Below are positions 1 to 5,264 of a DNA stretch of 5,264 nt, one piece after another; position 1 is the first letter of the stretch, and each line of letters opens with the position of its first letter. The position numbers were made by a program, and so were the translations under genes. A model generated the notes under the pieces. That model saw only the letters and a list, made by a program, of their open reading frames with translations, did not search any database and was not told where the DNA came from. This DNA comes from VRUB01 sp046758085 (GTDB lineage: Bacteria; Pseudomonadota; Gammaproteobacteria; Acidiferrobacterales; SPGG2), in assembly GCA_046758085.1 (NCBI GenBank), contig JBHHZP010000198.1, positions 1 through 5,264 on the forward strand, in the 5' to 3' direction.

Positions 1-1
1 T

Positions 2-2524
2 ACCGGCTTCGAGCACACTAATTATTTTTTTGACATAGACAAAGATTATCTCGAGCCCGCGCTGGACCGATTTGCTCAGTTCTTTGTCGCTCCGCTGTTT
101 ACTCCTGAATACGTCGAACGTGAAAAGAACGCGGTCAATGCCGAGTATCAGCTTCATAAAAAAGATGATGGCCGGCGGGCCCATAGCGCACGCAAGCACG
201 CAGTCAATCCCAGACATCCTTCCGCGCGCTTCGACATCGGACGTCTGGACACGTTGTCGGATCGCAATGGCCGGACAGTGCGCGAAGATCTGATCAAGTT
301 TTACAAGCAGCACTACTCGGGCAATATCATGGCCCTGGTGGTGCTCGGACAAGAGCCTACCGGTGTCCTCAAGCAATGGGTAATTGACAAGTTCTCTTCG
401 ATAAAAAATAGTAATGCCCGGCCCCGCGAGATCACTGAGCCACTTTTCGCTGCGAGGCAACTGCCGGCACAGCTAAACATTACGCCGCTCAAAGAACGGC
501 GCGTCATGACACTGACGTTTCCCCTGCCGCCGCTGCATGAGCATTATCGCAGTAAACCGACCCAGTATGTCGCCAATCTCCTCGGACATGAGGGTAGGGG
601 TAGCCTGTTGTCGCTGCTGAAAAACAAGGGCTGGGTTGACGGCCTCAGCGCCGGTGCAGGGATGGACACCCGCGACGGGGCCACGTTCGAGGTATCCATG
701 CAGCTCACCGAGAAAGGCGTCGCCCATGTGCCCGAAATAGTCTCTTACGTGTTTCAGTATCTGCGCCTTATCAAGGAAAAAGGCATTGCCACGTGGATAT
801 TTGACGAGCAAAGGAAAATCGCTGAAATTGATTTTCGTTTTCAAGAAAAATCTTCCCCGCTCAGCTACGTGAGTTATCTCGCGCGGAATCTCCAACGCTA
901 CCCCCCCAAGGACGTGCTGCGCGGCCCTTACGCCATGGATAAGTACGATCCCGCCCTTATCCGCCAGTTCCTGGCATACCTGATGCCTGAGAACGTTCTG
1001 TTGACGGTGAACGCGGCGGGGTTTGAGACCAATGCCAAAGATCCGTGGTTCGGCACGTCATACGGGGTCACCCATCTGGATGACGAAGCCATCCGGCGCT
1101 GGGGGCGCGACACGGTCGATACGGCGCTCGCGATCCCTGAGCCGAATCCCTTCCTACCGGATAATCTCGCGGTCAAAGCCTCTGGCGATGTGACTCCCAA
1201 GCCGATTCGCATTAAGCAATCCCCTGAATTTGACCTCTGGTTTCAGCAGGACATCACGTTCCGGATACCCAAGGCGAACTTTTACTTCAGCGTGCAATCA
1301 CCTATCGCCAATGACAGTGCGCGGCACGCCATGCTCACCGCACTGTACGTGCAGCTCGTTAATGATCAGCTCAATGAGTTCTCTTACCCGGCGTCCCTCG
1401 CCGGACTGAACTACAGCTTGTACAACCACATTCGCGGTTTCAGCGTGCGCATATCCGGATATGACGACAAGCAAGGATTATTGCTTTCTCGGGTCATGGA
1501 CACGCTCGTCCACCCAAGCATCAATCTGAAACGCTTCGCCATTCTGAAGCAAGAGCTGGAGCAAAGCCTGAGGAACACCAAGCGCGATCGCCCCAACACT
1601 CAAACTATGTCCGAGGTGACCAAGCTGCTCATAAAGCCCAGCTGGACGGAGGAACAACGGCTCGCCGCGCTGAAACCGTTGAGTGCCAAGGACCTCGAAC
1701 GCTTTATACCCAAGTTATTACACCGGCTCCGCGTGGTCGCGCTGGCGCACGGCAACGTAGACCGCCGGGAGGCGCTGGCACTCGCAAACGTGCTGGAGCA
1801 GCAGTTGCTGAAGAACACGGAGCCCGTGACCGTGCCGAGCGGACAGGTGGTCAAGTTGCCAGCTGGCAAGGAGTACGTACGCCAGCTGGAGATCGATCAC
1901 CCGGACTCTGCGATTACCGTTTACCTGCAAGGCAGCGACAAGAGCTACGGCACCCGGGCCAAGGTGGCACTGACGGCGCAGATCTTGTCGTCACCTTTCT
2001 ACAACGACCTGAGAACGGAAAGGCAGCTCGGTTACGTCGTGTTCGCCACAGCCATGCCGCTGCTGGAAGTACCGGGTCTTGCCTTTGTCGTCCAATCACC
2101 CACAACCGATCCGATCACATTGGAAAACTATGTGAAACAGTTCATATCGGGGTACGCCGGGACAATCGCGGGTATGAGCGAGGAGGCCTTTGACAGGCAC
2201 AAGCAAGCCCTGTTGGCCCGTATTCTGGAAAAAGACAAACGTCTGCAGACCCGCACCAACCGCTACTGGACCGAGCTCGACCGGGAACACTACGGGTTCG
2301 ACTCGCGCGAGCAGCTGGCCGCCGCTGTGCGTCGCATCGACAAGCGAGCGTTTGAGAAATTTTACAGCAGCTTTTTGCTGGGCAAGGAGCGCAAGACCTT
2401 GGTAGTGCGCGCAATCGGGAGCCGGCACAAAGAGGCGGTTGCCAAACACGAGCCCCGCCAGGACTACACGGTGATCCCGGATGCCCCCTCATTCAAGCGT
2501 GGCAAAGAGTACTTTCCCGGCTGA
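2..2524 (+). CDS. M16 family zinc metallopeptidase (insulinase/pitrilysin type), 5' partial
   Basis: This is the C-terminal 840 residues of a pitrilysin/insulysin-type protease. The frame is open from base 2, so an ATG at 254 is internal, not the start. Family members are usually about 920-960 residues, so roughly 100-120 are missing, including any signal peptide and the HxxEH zinc/catalytic motif. Seen here, numbering from base 2: FEHTNYFFD (3-11); REKNAVNAEYQ with the third zinc ligand at E48; FYKQHYSGNIMALVVLG opening the second M16 domain (100-116); GHEGRGSLLSLLKNKGW (195-211); NPFLPDN opening the middle domain (382-388); and LRTERQLGYVVF with R671 and Y678, spaced like the substrate-binding Arg/Tyr pair of insulysin. 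The family cleaves peptides enclosed in a clam-shell chamber; Gram-negative members are mostly periplasmic. The ending FKRGKEYFPG is normal for the family and I see no frameshift. I cannot tell ptrA from other M16 paralogues, so no symbol is given. Confidence 0.95.
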   Translation, partial: TGFEHTNYFFDIDKDYLEPALDRFAQFFVAPLFTPEYVEREKNAVNAEYQLHKKDDGRRAHSARKHAVNPRHPSARFDIGRLDTLSDRNGRTVREDLIKFYKQHYSGNIMALVVLGQEPTGVLKQWVIDKFSSIKNSNARPREITEPLFAARQLPAQLNITPLKERRVMTLTFPLPPLHEHYRSKPTQYVANLLGHEGRGSLLSLLKNKGWVDGLSAGAGMDTRDGATFEVSMQLTEKGVAHVPEIVSYVFQYLRLIKEKGIATWIFDEQRKIAEIDFRFQEKSSPLSYVSYLARNLQRYPPKDVLRGPYAMDKYDPALIRQFLAYLMPENVLLTVNAAGFETNAKDPWFGTSYGVTHLDDEAIRRWGRDTVDTALAIPEPNPFLPDNLAVKASGDVTPKPIRIKQSPEFDLWFQQDITFRIPKANFYFSVQSPIANDSARHAMLTALYVQLVNDQLNEFSYPASLAGLNYSLYNHIRGFSVRISGYDDKQGLLLSRVMDTLVHPSINLKRFAILKQELEQSLRNTKRDRPNTQTMSEVTKLLIKPSWTEEQRLAALKPLSAKDLERFIPKLLHRLRVVALAHGNVDRREALALANVLEQQLLKNTEPVTVPSGQVVKLPAGKEYVRQLEIDHPDSAITVYLQGSDKSYGTRAKVALTAQILSSPFYNDLRTERQLGYVVFATAMPLLEVPGLAFVVQSPTTDPITLENYVKQFISGYAGTIAGMSEEAFDRHKQALLARILEKDKRLQTRTNRYWTELDREHYGFDSREQLAAAVRRIDKRAFEKFYSSFLLGKERKTLVVRAIGSRHKEAVAKHEPRQDYTVIPDAPSFKRGKEYFPG

Positions 2525-2541
2525 GCAGCACTCCGGAAGCA

Positions 2542-2576
2542 TAATGGCTACTAGCCATTAGAACGGCGTTCGCGCC
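2542..2576. terminator. Possible bidirectional terminator: 19-bp palindrome plus TTCG-loop hairpin
   Basis: The 67-base gap between the two convergent stop codons contains a perfect odd-length palindrome, TAATGGCTACTAGCCATTA (2542-2560, 9-bp arms around a central C). GGCG-TTCG-CGCC (2565-2576, 4-bp stem) follows directly. The position suits a shared terminator for both genes. However, no T-tract follows either hairpin on either strand, so this is not a canonical intrinsic terminator. The long palindrome could equally be a protein-binding site. Termination is inferred from position and pairing only. Confidence 0.35.
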
Positions 2577-2591
2577 AACAATGCTTGCCGA

Positions 2592-4634
2592 TTATAGCTC
2601 GAGCTCCAACAACACCTCCTTACGCTGGCCACCAGCCTCTACTTCAAACAGATTAATGCCTTTGTTGAAGTGCCCAAGCAACGCTTTCATCTTGATGGTC
2701 CCCTCGGCGGTAGTGCAGTTGCCGTCGGGTTGTGTGCTCTCGAGCTTCACCGGGATCGGATCGAGAATGTCGCTACCATTGACAGCAACGACGCGAGCGT
2801 CTGCGAGTGATGCATTACAGCGTCGGATACGCAACGGCAGTTTCTTGAGTTTCTTCTCCAGGTCGATGAGATCGTAGAGCACTTCAACCTGTATGACCGG
2901 ATCGGGCTGCTTGGGTGGGATCGGTGGGCCGTAGGCAGCTATGGTGGCCGGCTGCAGCAGGGCAGCATCAAACACGACACCGGGCTCGACCACTACTTCG
3001 TGCCCCTTGACCAAAAGAGCGAAAACGCCTACCGCCACCCACACCGCGGCAATGGTTCCCACGCGGCCCTTACCCGAGCCATCGTAACCGCCTGTGAGGG
3101 TAATCTGCGAGCCATCGACAGCGTTGACCGAAACGGCATCGACCCGAATCTTGCCCTTTATGCCGGCTAACTGCGCACCTTTGACCGCGCCCACCTTCAT
3201 CACCATCGGGGCCCCGGCCTTGATGACCACGTGATTATCCACCACGACATCGCGCCACACGTGCGCTTTCACGAGGTCCCCGACCTGCGCCTGTCCTCCT
3301 TTCTTGCTGGAACTCACACGGGATTCAAGCTCGCCGAAGATCTGCGTGCCCGAAGGCAGCGTAATCGTGCGCATCGGGCCGGTGGCGCCGCCGGTGACGG
3401 GAGCCGCCTTGGCGACCGTAACAGGCGCCACGGTCGCGCTCGATTCCTTGGCGATGGGCTGAGCGGGCTGTGACACCGCCGCCGCGCCGGTCGCGGCCAC
3501 GGCAGTAGGCACGACTTTGGAGCGGTTGCTGGCAAATTCAGCGAACGTTTGTCGGACTAGTTTCTTCGTACCTCGGCGCTGGCCCTTGCGGTAGTACACC
3601 TGCCGTTGAACAACGTCGATCAAATAAAGTTCTACGGTTAACGCCTTGCTATCCACCACGGCGCCATGGGTCCAGCCCTCGAAGAAAGACACTACTATGG
3701 CGTCCACGCCGAGTTGTCGTCCGGTCGCATAAAGTAATGCCAAGTTCGGTTTCTTCCGTACGGCACCCCCCACCCACAGCTTTTCGGTTTTGGGTACTCG
3801 GCCCCTGCTGTATCCGTCGCCATAGAACGAGTACATCAAAGTAAATGAGCTGTCGCTCCTTATGAAATTGGTCAAGTAGTCGCTCATCCATGTCTCCATA
3901 CCACTGTACCCGCCGTCGGTTTCAAAAGGTAATATGGCGATCTTGTATGGGGCGGAACGGGTGGCGGGAGCCGCCTTGGCGACCGTAACAGGCGCCACGG
4001 TCGCGCTCGATTCCTTGGCGATGGGCTGAGCGGGCTGTGACACCGCCGCCGCGCCGGTCGCGGCCACGGCAGTAGGCATGACTCTCGAATGGTCTTCGAG
4101 GTACTTGGCAAAAACCTTGTTGGCTATCTTTTTGACCTTACGACTGGCCCCGTTTGAGCGATAGACCTGCTCTCGCTCCACGTCGATCATGTAAAGTCCT
4201 AGAGTCAGCTCATCGTCCGCGCCGGGCCAGGCGCTGTGAGCCATTCCATCCACGGTCATCGAACACATCACGACTGCATCCACGTTATGTTCCCGGCCTA
4301 GTGCACGGGCCGCAGGAACTTTCGGTTTTGCTTGGGCCGCGCCTTGCGCCCACAAACTGTCCGGTTTTCTTATCGGTAAACTGTTGTAGGCATCGTCATA
4401 GTACGAATACGCCAGGACTAAGTCGGGTTCGCTTTGGACAGACGCATGAAGATACTTGATTACGCGATCCCATTCGCTTACCGCATGACCGTAGTCACCC
4501 GCACATGGGAATATCCCAACCCGGTATGGATCAGAACGGACGGTTTGCTGTTGTTGCTGGGAATAGGCAGCGGTAGTGCCACCGATCAGAAACAAAAAAG
4601 AAACGATAGACGCAATCAAAATAGACACACGCAC
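2592..4634 (-). CDS. Exported protein with two divergent CsgG/TolB-N-like domains and a beta-rich C-terminal half
   Basis: This 680-residue protein is not one I recognise as a named gene. It starts at GTG (4632-4634) behind a very strong ribosome binding site and ends at TAA (2592-2594). Residues 1-25 form a signal peptide (basic MR, a hydrophobic stretch, then TTAAYS), followed by QQQQQ. Domain A (about 36-186) and domain B (about 229-375) share PY+(V/I)xI, xYS(F/Y)Y, LWxxGAxxKP, GVDA/NVDA(I/V)V and LY(M/L)IDVxxxQVY. This looks like an alpha/beta fold of the CsgG/TolB-N kind, a tentative assignment. Each domain is followed by the same 37-residue Ala/Pro/Val linker (187-223, 376-412). Residues 420-560 resemble a beta-barrel-like domain: LPSGTQIFGEL, then RDVVVDNHVVIKAGAPM, then a hydrophobic Gly-flanked stretch (527-542) and KGHEVVVEPGVVF. 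Residues 580-680 are beta-rich, with C606 and C640 able to form a disulphide. An envelope location is likely. The function is unknown. Confidence 0.85.
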   Translation of the reverse strand: MRVSILIASIVSFLFLIGGTTAAYSQQQQQTVRSDPYRVGIFPCAGDYGHAVSEWDRVIKYLHASVQSEPDLVLAYSYYDDAYNSLPIRKPDSLWAQGAAQAKPKVPAARALGREHNVDAVVMCSMTVDGMAHSAWPGADDELTLGLYMIDVEREQVYRSNGASRKVKKIANKVFAKYLEDHSRVMPTAVAATGAAAVSQPAQPIAKESSATVAPVTVAKAAPATRSAPYKIAILPFETDGGYSGMETWMSDYLTNFIRSDSSFTLMYSFYGDGYSRGRVPKTEKLWVGGAVRKKPNLALLYATGRQLGVDAIVVSFFEGWTHGAVVDSKALTVELYLIDVVQRQVYYRKGQRRGTKKLVRQTFAEFASNRSKVVPTAVAATGAAAVSQPAQPIAKESSATVAPVTVAKAAPVTGGATGPMRTITLPSGTQIFGELESRVSSSKKGGQAQVGDLVKAHVWRDVVVDNHVVIKAGAPMVMKVGAVKGAQLAGIKGKIRVDAVSVNAVDGSQITLTGGYDGSGKGRVGTIAAVWVAVGVFALLVKGHEVVVEPGVVFDAALLQPATIAAYGPPIPPKQPDPVIQVEVLYDLIDLEKKLKKLPLRIRRCNASLADARVVAVNGSDILDPIPVKLESTQPDGNCTTAEGTIKMKALLGHFNKGINLFEVEAGGQRKEVLLELEL
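3398..3511 (-). repeat. Linker repeat, copy 2 (114 bp, identical to 3965-4078)
   Basis: This is the second copy of a direct repeat inside the 680-residue exported protein, encoding residues 376-412 (PTAVAATGAAAVSQ through VAKAAP). By eye it matches the copy at 3965-4078 at all 114 positions, offset by 567 bases (189 codons). Similarity breaks down within a few bases at both ends. The linker is rich in Ala, Pro, Val and Ser, as expected of a flexible extracytoplasmic spacer. Confidence 0.95.
3965..4078 (-). repeat. Linker repeat, copy 1 (114 bp, identical to 3398-3511)
   Basis: This is the first copy, encoding residues 187-223 between domains A and B. A single mismatch at 3964 versus 3397 separates it from a few more shared bases on that side, and a mismatch at 4079 versus 3512 ends it on the other. 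Synonymous positions are identical throughout, so the match reflects recent copying rather than protein-level selection alone. Confidence 0.95.
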
Positions 4635-4648
4635 TGGATCACCCCCTT
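4635..4648 (-). promoter_or_regulatory. Extended Shine-Dalgarno deciding the GTG start at 4634
   Basis: Read on the minus strand, the bases just before the GTG are AAGGGGGTGATCCA. This differs at one position from the full complement of the usual bacterial 16S tail (AAGGAGGTGATCCA). The GGGGG core lies seven bases from the start codon, which is good spacing. It supports GTG at 4632-4634 as the true start, in agreement with the signal peptide that follows. The match to the 16S tail reaches right up to the start codon, which is longer than needed. Confidence 0.8.
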
Positions 4649-4650
4649 CG

Positions 4651-4680
4651 AACCAGCCGGGCTTAACCCAGCCGGGCTTA
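4651..4680 (-). repeat. 15-bp tandem direct repeat in the leader of the exported-protein gene
   Basis: On the minus strand two adjacent 15-mers, TAAGCCCGGCTGGGT (4680-4666) and TAAGCCCGGCTGGTT (4665-4651), differ at one base. Each contains the near-palindrome AGCCCGGCT. The pair sits 17-46 bases upstream of the GTG start and ends just before the ribosome binding site. It may be a double operator or simply a slippage duplication; the sequence cannot separate these. I see no convincing -35/-10 pair upstream of it. Confidence 0.7.
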
Positions 4681-4736
4681 GCTGTTAAAGGCGAGCGAAC
4701 GCACTTCCCAGGGAAACGCTATCGCCCGAGTACCCG

Positions 4737-5000
4737 ATGTCCATTGATTCGGCCATCCTAGGATCGTTGCCCGCAGCAGACAAGCATTGGTACATGTGGC
4801 AATGCAATAAAACCAGAAACTCTTGTCTCAATGTCGCGGCAGACGACAAGGCCGGCGTGTTCATGATTTGGCCTGTGGCCTATATGTTCTCTGCCATGCG
4901 ATCTCCGAATTATGACGAAATCGGGGTAGCGTCGTACCGGCACCCTATAGATCTGTTGAATAACATATACTTTGCTGTAAGGGAACTTACATATGGCTGA
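4737..5000 (+). CDS. Doubtful small ORF, 87 codons, unknown
   Basis: An ATG frame encodes 87 residues beginning MSIDSAILGSLPAADKH and ending YFAVRELTYG. I do not recognise it. It is rich in Met, Tyr and Trp and has no obvious signal peptide or membrane segment. The bases before the ATG show only a weak GAG-like ribosome binding site. Its stop (4998-5000) overlaps the ATG of the 18-codon ORF at 4993, an arrangement that could allow translational coupling. An antisense frame of similar length covers the same bases, so the coding evidence is poor. It could be a real small gene, a decayed remnant or chance. Confidence 0.2.
   Translation: MSIDSAILGSLPAADKHWYMWQCNKTRNSCLNVAADDKAGVFMIWPVAYMFSAMRSPNYDEIGVASYRHPIDLLNNIYFAVRELTYG
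4976..4991 (+). promoter_or_regulatory. GGAA-loop hairpin covering a ribosome binding site
   Basis: TGTAAG-GGAA-CTTACA is a perfect 6-bp stem with a GNRA-class tetraloop, ending one base before the ATG at 4993. The AAGGGA that would serve as Shine-Dalgarno for that ATG lies within the stem and loop. If transcribed, the hairpin could hold translation down. As DNA it is also a small inverted repeat that could bind a protein. A 6-bp stem can arise by chance. Confidence 0.3.
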
Positions 5001-5049
5001 CAAATCGCTTACAAATGACGAGTGCCAGGCGGTCGTGTTTAAACCCTGA
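4993..5049 (+). CDS. Possible 18-residue leader-type peptide
   Basis: The frame encodes MADKSLTNDECQAVVFKP and then TGA. An AAGGGA ribosome binding site precedes it at suitable spacing, but lies inside the 4976-4991 hairpin. It overlaps the end of the 87-codon frame by eight bases, and alternative hairpins begin at its stop codon. The layout recalls a leader peptide, but there is no run of one amino acid's codons to suggest classic attenuation, and no clear downstream gene in the window. It may well be chance. Confidence 0.2.
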   Translation: MADKSLTNDECQAVVFKP

Positions 5050-5079
5050 ATCCTCATAAATTGAAAGGATTAGTGAGGA
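5049..5079 (+). other. Two mutually exclusive inverted repeats
   Basis: AATCCT (5049-5054) can pair with AGGATT (5066-5071). Overlapping bases TCCTCA (5051-5056) can instead pair with TGAGGA (5074-5079). Each stem is 6 bp with a loop of 11 or 17 bases, and only one can form at a time. The purine-rich GAGGAGCGAAAGGGAG just beyond (from 5075) could act as a ribosome binding region. The stems are short and function is unproven. Confidence 0.3.
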
Positions 5080-5187
5080 GCGAAAGGGAGCGATATTTGG
5101 TCACCCTAGAATGGGCAATTACTCATTGGTGTCCCACAAGTACCGGCTTGAAACGCTGAAACTCGCCAGGACAGAGAGGCCTTAGGA

Positions 5188-5264
5188 ATGGGCTATGCTC
5201 GAGAAACACGGATCGCACCTTGGTTTCCGAGACCGTTGCCAGCAGGGATGCTGGCACCGAGCCT
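5188..5264 (+). CDS. Possible start of an ORF running off the right edge
   Basis: An ATG at 5188 follows GAGAGG (5174-5179) at a spacing of eight bases. The frame stays open to the window edge for 25 codons, beginning MGYARETRIAPWFPRPLPAG. I do not recognise the sequence, and Pro/Arg-rich translation across a strong hairpin (5237-5256) is more typical of non-coding DNA than of a conserved N-terminus. Bases beyond the window would decide it. Confidence 0.15.
   Translation, partial: MGYARETRIAPWFPRPLPAGMLAPS
5237..5256 (+). other. Perfect 8-bp hairpin with GGGA tetraloop
   Basis: TGCCAGCA-GGGA-TGCTGGCA forms a perfect 8-bp GC-rich stem closed by a GNRA-class loop. CCGAGCCT follows and the window then ends, so no T-tract can be checked. 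It resembles dispersed GGGA-loop hairpins followed by GAGCCTACA-type sequence that I associate from memory with gammaproteobacterial genomes. That recollection is unverified. Alternatives are a terminator for a transcript from the left or part of a structured RNA. Confidence 0.5.

Larger units (their letters stand above)
4685..5264. other. Gene-poor region with weak small ORFs and hairpins only
   Basis: About 580 bases to the right edge hold no ORF that I recognise. The stretch looks more AT-rich than the two large genes, especially around 4950-5100. It presumably carries the promoter of the exported-protein gene on the minus strand, but no clear sigma-70 hexamers stand out. What can be pointed to are three weak plus-strand ORFs (4737-5000, 4993-5049 and 5188 onward) and hairpins at 4976-4991, 5049-5079 and 5237-5256, listed separately. 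No tRNA, IS end or phage gene is visible. Confidence 0.6.

Noticed and set aside
254..2524. Start of the protease gene at ATG 254
   Set aside because: The same frame is open to base 2 and the upstream residues match the M16 family (FEHTNYFFD, REKNAVNAE), so 254 is an internal Met.
2581..2877. 98-residue plus-strand frame opposite the end of the exported-protein gene
   Set aside because: It is antisense to well-supported coding sequence, has a low-complexity Ser/Leu-rich translation and no ribosome binding site that I can see.
3314..4111. Two minus-strand frames (3314-3535, 3884-4111) sharing a Pro/Arg-rich segment
   Set aside because: They are the alternate-frame reading of the duplicated 114-bp linker, so their similarity is a by-product of that repeat.
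4755..4764. ATCCTAGGAT palindrome
   Set aside because: A 10-bp palindrome is expected by chance and has no supporting context.
4758..5057. 99-residue minus-strand frame
   Set aside because: No Shine-Dalgarno precedes its ATG, it overlaps the plus-strand frame fully, and the translation shows no recognisable motif.
5073..5159. 28-codon GTG frame
   Set aside because: It is very short, with poorly spaced ribosome site and no recognisable sequence.
5253..5260. GGCACCGA resembling the end of a Cas9 tracrRNA
   Set aside because: The match is only a few bases, with no repeats, spacers or cas genes nearby.

Overview
The window holds two convergent protein genes and a gene-poor tail of about 600 bases. 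Nothing in it fixes the species. The pitrilysin-type M16 protease, the moderately high GC codon use and a ribosome binding site that closely mirrors the usual 16S 3' tail all fit a Gram-negative bacterium, most likely a gammaproteobacterium. That placement is inference.

Layout. (1) Bases 2-2524, + strand: the last 840 residues of a large M16 (insulinase/pitrilysin) zinc metalloprotease. It enters from the left edge, so its signal peptide and the HxxEH part of the zinc site lie outside the window. (2) Bases 2525-2591: a short convergent gap with a 19-bp perfect palindrome and a small TTCG-loop hairpin, but no T-tract. (3) Bases 2592-4634, - strand: a 680-residue exported protein that I do not recognise as a named gene. 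It has a signal peptide, two divergent copies of an alpha/beta domain resembling the CsgG/TolB-N type, each followed by the same Ala/Pro/Val-rich linker, then a beta-rich domain and a C-terminal beta-rich domain. The linkers share 114 identical base pairs although the domains beside them have diverged strongly. This is the most distinctive feature of the window. Its leader carries an unusually long Shine-Dalgarno match and a 15-bp tandem repeat. (4) Bases 4685-5264: no convincing gene. There are a few weak small ORFs and three small hairpin arrangements, one of them covering the ribosome binding site of an 18-codon ORF.

The two large genes both appear to act outside the cytoplasm (periplasmic protease; exported multi-domain protein). 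They converge, so they are not in one operon, and I see no evidence that they work together. I found no CRISPR array, tRNA, rRNA, transposase or phage gene. I do not see a clear new biological system. The best candidate for something undescribed is the domain-duplicated exported protein with its homogenised linkers.
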